Assembly (NCBI GenBank): GCA_020853755.1
Contig: JADYYG010000026.1
Span: 1 to 64,000 of the forward strand
Reading direction: 5' to 3'
Length of the DNA: 64,000 nt
From: Dehalococcoidia bacterium
GTDB taxonomy: Bacteria > Chloroflexota > Dehalococcoidia > Tepidiformales > Tepidiformaceae
Shown: positions 60,790-64,000 of the stretch, piece by piece
How positions within the stretch are numbered: the stretch's first letter is position 1
Layout of the letters: every line of letters begins with the position of its first letter
Program-made: the position numbers and the translations under genes
The notes under the pieces: generated by a model
Database searches by the model: none
What the model was told of the DNA's origin: nothing
What the model saw: the letters and a program-made list of their open reading frames with translations, nothing else

Positions 60790-60960
60790 ATGTCGGATAC
60801 CCACGATGCCCACGGCCATCACGACGACCCGAACAGCGCGCCGCTTCACACGGACGTGCGGCCCACGTTTTCGGGCGGCGCCGTGCTCTTCTGCTATGTC
60901 CTCGCCGCAATCACCCTCGTCGCCGGCGTGATCACTGGCCTCACTATCATCAACAACTAG
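60790..60960 (+). CDS. Small membrane protein (56 aa) with His-rich N-terminus
   Basis: The ATG at 60790 follows CGGAG at 7 bases; the track ORF starts 30 codons too early. The product begins 'MSDTHDAHGHHDDPNSAPLH', a His/Asp-rich possible metal-binding stretch, and has one membrane helix ('GAVLFCYVLAAITLVAGVITGLTIIN'). Its size and layout resemble tiny accessory subunits of respiratory or transport complexes, but no partner lies next to it. Divergent from the DUF309 gene. Confidence 0.65.
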   Translation: MSDTHDAHGHHDDPNSAPLHTDVRPTFSGGAVLFCYVLAAITLVAGVITGLTIINN

Positions 60961-61032
60961 ACAGTCGGATATTTCTGTCCAACTTCACGTAAGCGTCCCG
61001 CCTTAAGGCGAGGGCGTGTGTATCATCCCCGA

Positions 61033-61539
61033 ATGGACGCCCGCCCCGGCCCCTGTGCACTCCCCGGTTCACGCGCGCTCCTGCGTGCAACCAAGTACGA
61101 CGGCACCGCCCACTGGATCCAGCCCTTCCAGGTGGTCTCGGATGACGGCAACCTCCTGATTGCTGCCTATCGCGCACGGACGCCGATCTATACGAGCCGC
61201 GGAGAGTTCCGCTCACCCTACGATTCGCTGGTCTACTTCTGGCGCGACCGCTGGTACAACGTGTTCCGGCTCTCGCGGCCGGGCTGCGGCCTGGCACTCT
61301 GGTACTGCAACATCACCACGCCGCCGTCCTTCGATGGCTCGCAGATCGGCTACATCGACCTCGACCTCGACGTCACCGTGCGCCCCAATGGGGGCATCGA
61401 ACTGCTCGACCAGGACGAGTTCGACGCACATCAGACGAAGTACGGCTACCCCGAAGAAGTGATTGAGCGGGCCGAAACGGCCGCCCGGGACCTCATGGCC
61501 CTCGCCCGCCAGCGCGGCTACCCGTTCAGCGAAGGCTGA
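61033..61539 (+). CDS. DUF402 domain-containing protein
   Basis: 168 residues from the ATG at 61033 (a GTG at 61018 is the alternative). The DUF402 signature is seen as 'YIDLDLDVTVRPNGGIELLDQDEFDAHQTKYGYP'. Some family members are nucleoside di/triphosphate phosphatases or RNA-related hydrolases; the Asp/Glu-rich motif suggests metal-dependent catalysis. Upstream is a small palindrome (CGCCTTAAGGCG). It is followed 57 bases later by argS on the same strand. Confidence 0.88.
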   Translation: MDARPGPCALPGSRALLRATKYDGTAHWIQPFQVVSDDGNLLIAAYRARTPIYTSRGEFRSPYDSLVYFWRDRWYNVFRLSRPGCGLALWYCNITTPPSFDGSQIGYIDLDLDVTVRPNGGIELLDQDEFDAHQTKYGYPEEVIERAETAARDLMALARQRGYPFSEG

Positions 61540-61596
61540 TTTCCAGGGTTCATGTGATTGTCGCCTTTGGCCGGGCACAGGTACGCTGTCGGTTCA

Positions 61597-63297
61597 ATGC
61601 CCGACACTCGAACCATCCAGGCACACCTCGCGGGCCTGATCGATCAGGCTGCACGCGCAGCCGTCGCCAACGGCGACCTGCCGGACGTCGCGCTGCCCGA
61701 ACCCTCGATCGACCGGCCGAAGGACGCCGCGAACGGCGACTTCGCCTCAGCCCTGCCAATGCGGCTGGCGCGAGCGGCGATGAAGCCGCCGCTCGAAGTC
61801 GCCAGGGCGATCGCCAGCCACATCCCGGCTGATGCGACGATCGACCCGCCCGAAGTTGCGCCGCCAGGGTTCATCAACCTGCGCCTCTCGAACGCGTTCA
61901 TCCAGGAGCAGGTCGAGCACGTGATTCGCGAAGGGGCCGCCTACGCGGACCTCGGACTCGGCAAGGGCAAGAAAGCCCAGGTCGAGTTCGTATCGGCCAA
62001 CCCGACCGGACCACTGCACGTCGGCAACGGCCGCGGCGCCGCCATCGGCGACGCGCTCGCCGCCGTCCTCGGCGCTGCCGGGTACGAGGTCAGCCGCGAG
62101 TATTACGTCAACGATGCCGGCACGCAGGCCGACACGTTCACGGACACCCTGTATGCCCGCTACCAGCAACTCTTCGGAAGAAGCGTGGAAATCCCCAAGG
62201 ATGGCTACCCCGGGGAGTACATGGTCGACCTTGCGAAGGCCCTCCGCGAGCGGGCGAGTGACGGCTACCTGCGACCCGAAGGCGAAGCCGCGCCGAAGGA
62301 GCTTGGCCCGGCAGGCATCGAACTGATGCTGCAGTCAATCCGCGCGGCGCTGGACTCGTTCGGCGTCCACTACGACACCTGGTACAGCGAGCGTTCGCTC
62401 TACGAGTCCGGCGGCGCATACGACACGGCGATGCGCATCCTCAGGGAGAAGGGCCTGCTGGCTGACCGCGAAGGCGCGCTCTGGTTCTCCTCGAGCGAAC
62501 TGGGCGAGGACAAGGACAACGTGGTCGTCCGCAGCGACGGCCACCCGACCTACTACGCCAGCGACATCGCCTACCACTGGGATAAGTTCATTCGCCGTGG
62601 CTACGACCTCGTGGTCGATGTCTGGGGCGCGGACCACCACGGCCACGTCTCGCGCCTGAAGACGGCCACCGGGGCAGTCGGCGCGGACCCCGAGGCGTTG
62701 CACATCCTTCTCTATCAGCTGGTCTTCCTGAAGCGGAGCGGCGAGGCCGTCAAGCTCTCAAAGCGGGCTGGCGAACTGGTCACGCTCAGCGAACTCATCT
62801 CCGACGTCGGCGCGGATGCCGCGAAGTTCTTCTTCCTGCTCCGTTCGCCGGGCGCCCAGATGGACTTCGATCTCGACCTGGCCGTCAAGCAGTCGGCAGA
62901 GAATCCTGTGTTTTATGTGCAGTATGCCCATGCCCGGCTCTGCTCGATCCTCGAGCGCGCGCGCGAACAGGGCATCACGCCGGACGGCGGCGACGTTTCG
63001 CTCCTGACCCAACCCGCAGAGCTGGCCCTCGTCCGGGAGATGATGCGACTCACCGACGTCATCGAAGTGGTCGCATCCTCGCTCGAACCGCAGCAGTTGC
63101 CCCACTACGCCATGTCCCTTGCGAACGCGTTCCACGCATTCAATGACTCGTTCAAGCAGGCCAACGACCCCTCGCTCAAGGTCATCACGGAGGACACGGC
63201 GCTCTCCGCGGCGCGCCTGCGGCTTGTCCTGGCGGCCCGAATCGCGCTGGCCCGTGTACTCGGCCTCATGGGTATGTCCGCACCGGAACGGATGTAG
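61597..63297 (+). CDS. argS: Arginine--tRNA ligase
   Basis: Class I synthetase that charges tRNA-Arg. The 566-residue product has the N-terminal additional domain (about 1-105), the HIGH region 'SANPTGPLHVGNGRGA', 'YYVNDAGTQ' and 'VWGADHHGHVSRLKTA', the KMSK-like loop 'VKLSKRAGELVTLSELI', and a C-terminal DALR anticodon-binding domain ending 'ARVLGLMGMSAPERM'. The ATG at 61597 is preferred over the track's upstream start because the N-terminal domain begins there. Convergent with the DUF429 gene, with adjacent stops. Confidence 0.96.
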   Translation: MPDTRTIQAHLAGLIDQAARAAVANGDLPDVALPEPSIDRPKDAANGDFASALPMRLARAAMKPPLEVARAIASHIPADATIDPPEVAPPGFINLRLSNAFIQEQVEHVIREGAAYADLGLGKGKKAQVEFVSANPTGPLHVGNGRGAAIGDALAAVLGAAGYEVSREYYVNDAGTQADTFTDTLYARYQQLFGRSVEIPKDGYPGEYMVDLAKALRERASDGYLRPEGEAAPKELGPAGIELMLQSIRAALDSFGVHYDTWYSERSLYESGGAYDTAMRILREKGLLADREGALWFSSSELGEDKDNVVVRSDGHPTYYASDIAYHWDKFIRRGYDLVVDVWGADHHGHVSRLKTATGAVGADPEALHILLYQLVFLKRSGEAVKLSKRAGELVTLSELISDVGADAAKFFFLLRSPGAQMDFDLDLAVKQSAENPVFYVQYAHARLCSILERAREQGITPDGGDVSLLTQPAELALVREMMRLTDVIEVVASSLEPQQLPHYAMSLANAFHAFNDSFKQANDPSLKVITEDTALSAARLRLVLAARIALARVLGLMGMSAPERM

Positions 63298-64000
63298 TCA
63301 GCGCCGCAACGGGACGGCGATGCAACCATTCGCCGCGTCTCCGAAGAATGCGAAGCCCTCGGCCCCGAACTGACACGCATGGTGCGCAGCCAGCGCGCAA
63401 GCCACCGCATCGAGCCGGTCTTCGAGGTCCTTCGCCTCTTTCCCGGAGGTGACCGGTGGCGGCGCCGTAAGCGTTTCCTGTGGGTCGTCGAGCAGGCAGG
63501 GTAATTGTTCTGTCGCATGGTCCCGGAGCAGGCCCTGGTAGCGCGTCATCGGGACCAGCCGCTCAGCGAGCCGGCCGCGTTTGTAGTCGATTGCGCGTTC
63601 CGCGCCGAGAAGTGACACCGTGATTGCCCGAGGAAACACCTCAATCGCGTACCGGCCCGGATGTGGAAGCCCGTCGAGGTCCAGCGTCCAGCCTGCTTCG
63701 ATGAGCAGGCTGCCGAGGGCCGGCCCTTCGGCGATGTTGTGCCGGGCGAGGAAGTCCGGGCGCGCAGCGTATGCGTAGACGCCCTGCTTCCCGAAAGCCC
63801 GGGCAAGCGAGCGTTCAGCATCCCGGTTGGCCTCGGCCAGCAACGGTGCATCGATGGCAGCGGTAACGTCGTCGCCCAGCCTCGCGAGCAACTCGGCGAC
63901 GGCGGCAGCGCCCCCTTCGGGGATGCACTCGAGCCGCTCCAGCCGTGAGCGGCCGTCCTCCATGGTAACGATGCAGATGCCCGTTGGATTCCGCCCGCTC
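63298..64000 (-). CDS. DUF429 domain-containing protein (5' end cut by window edge)
   Basis: Predicted RNase H-like nuclease family DUF429. Visible features are 'AAIDAPLLAEANRDAERSLARAFGKQGVYAYAARPDF', 'RYAIEVFPRAITVSLLG' and the C-terminal 'DRLDAVACALAAHHACQFG'. The track starts at an ATG at 63963, but the frame stays open to the edge and the residues before it ('SGRNPTGICIVT') fit the start of the DUF429 fold, so the true start lies beyond position 64000. Its stop is directly next to the argS stop. Confidence 0.85.
   Translation of the reverse strand, partial: SGRNPTGICIVTMEDGRSRLERLECIPEGGAAAVAELLARLGDDVTAAIDAPLLAEANRDAERSLARAFGKQGVYAYAARPDFLARHNIAEGPALGSLLIEAGWTLDLDGLPHPGRYAIEVFPRAITVSLLGAERAIDYKRGRLAERLVPMTRYQGLLRDHATEQLPCLLDDPQETLTAPPPVTSGKEAKDLEDRLDAVACALAAHHACQFGAEGFAFFGDAANGCIAVPLRR

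Overview
The window is a high-GC, gene-dense bacterial chromosome segment with about 63 supported protein genes. I saw no rRNA, tRNA, transposase or CRISPR array by eye. The gene mix suggests an aerobic or facultatively aerobic Chloroflexota member (Dehalococcoidia/Tepidiforma-like). That mix is a caa3-type oxidase of the A2 subtype without a fused cytochrome c, paired DUF35/thiolase and class III CoA-transferase genes, a bactofilin, a DtxR regulator, GTG/TTG starts and very short intergenic gaps. The lineage is an inference from gene content and was not tested by a search.

Layout. 0.3-7.7 kb: respiratory block with heme A synthesis (ctaA, ctaB), the oxidase copper chaperone ctaG on the opposite strand, and oxidase subunits II, I and III followed by a fusion gene that ends in a cupredoxin domain. 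This block has a strong sigma-70-type promoter and a terminator. 7.7-13.7 kb: a tandem CaiB/BaiF CoA-transferase pair, hflX, a GNAT acetyltransferase, a crotonase and a sortase. 13.7-14.7 kb: a small-gene zone with a near-consensus promoter, a 17-codon ORF followed by a terminator, and two small ORFs with good ribosome binding sites. 14.7-20.6 kb: a paralogous ferritin-like pair (one with diiron ligands, one that lost them), a Cys-rich miniprotein, a DtxR-family regulator, a REC-GGDEF-HD-GYP protein and a carboxymuconolactone-decarboxylase-like protein. 20.6-27.1 kb: an alkaline-phosphatase-superfamily protein that looks circularly permuted, an alpha/beta hydrolase, a DUF35/thiolase pair, a VOC protein and coaE.

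27.1-31 kb: greA-lysS-nudix-serS operon preceded by a promoter and a leader terminator. 31-36.6 kb: HtrA-like protease, an inactive-looking GH18-like membrane protein, rsmD-coaD, two small conserved-looking genes and a bactofilin. 36.8-39.5 kb: leuS with a structured leader. 39.5-51.7 kb: a 12-gene minus-strand run carrying arginine biosynthesis (argC, argJ, argB, argD, argG) interleaved with ppk, a nitrilase, an SdpI-like protein, a GH13 glucosidase and an MgtC-like protein. 51.8-55 kb: an MBL hydrolase, the second thiolase/DUF35 pair, a VOC protein and another small-protein gene with its own terminator. 55-64 kb: an SDR, an ABC exporter (1150-residue permease plus ATPase), DUF309, a small membrane protein, DUF402, argS and a DUF429 gene cut by the right edge.

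Three intergenic palindromes of the form TGTGA-N6-(T/G)CACA suggest a CRP/FNR-type regulon that touches the small-protein loci and the arg/MBL divergent region. The most unusual coding features are the four-gene oxidase operon ending in a COX4-like/ABM-like/cupredoxin fusion, the permuted phosphatase, the active/degenerate diiron pair, and the CoA-transferase pair in which only one subunit keeps the catalytic Asp.
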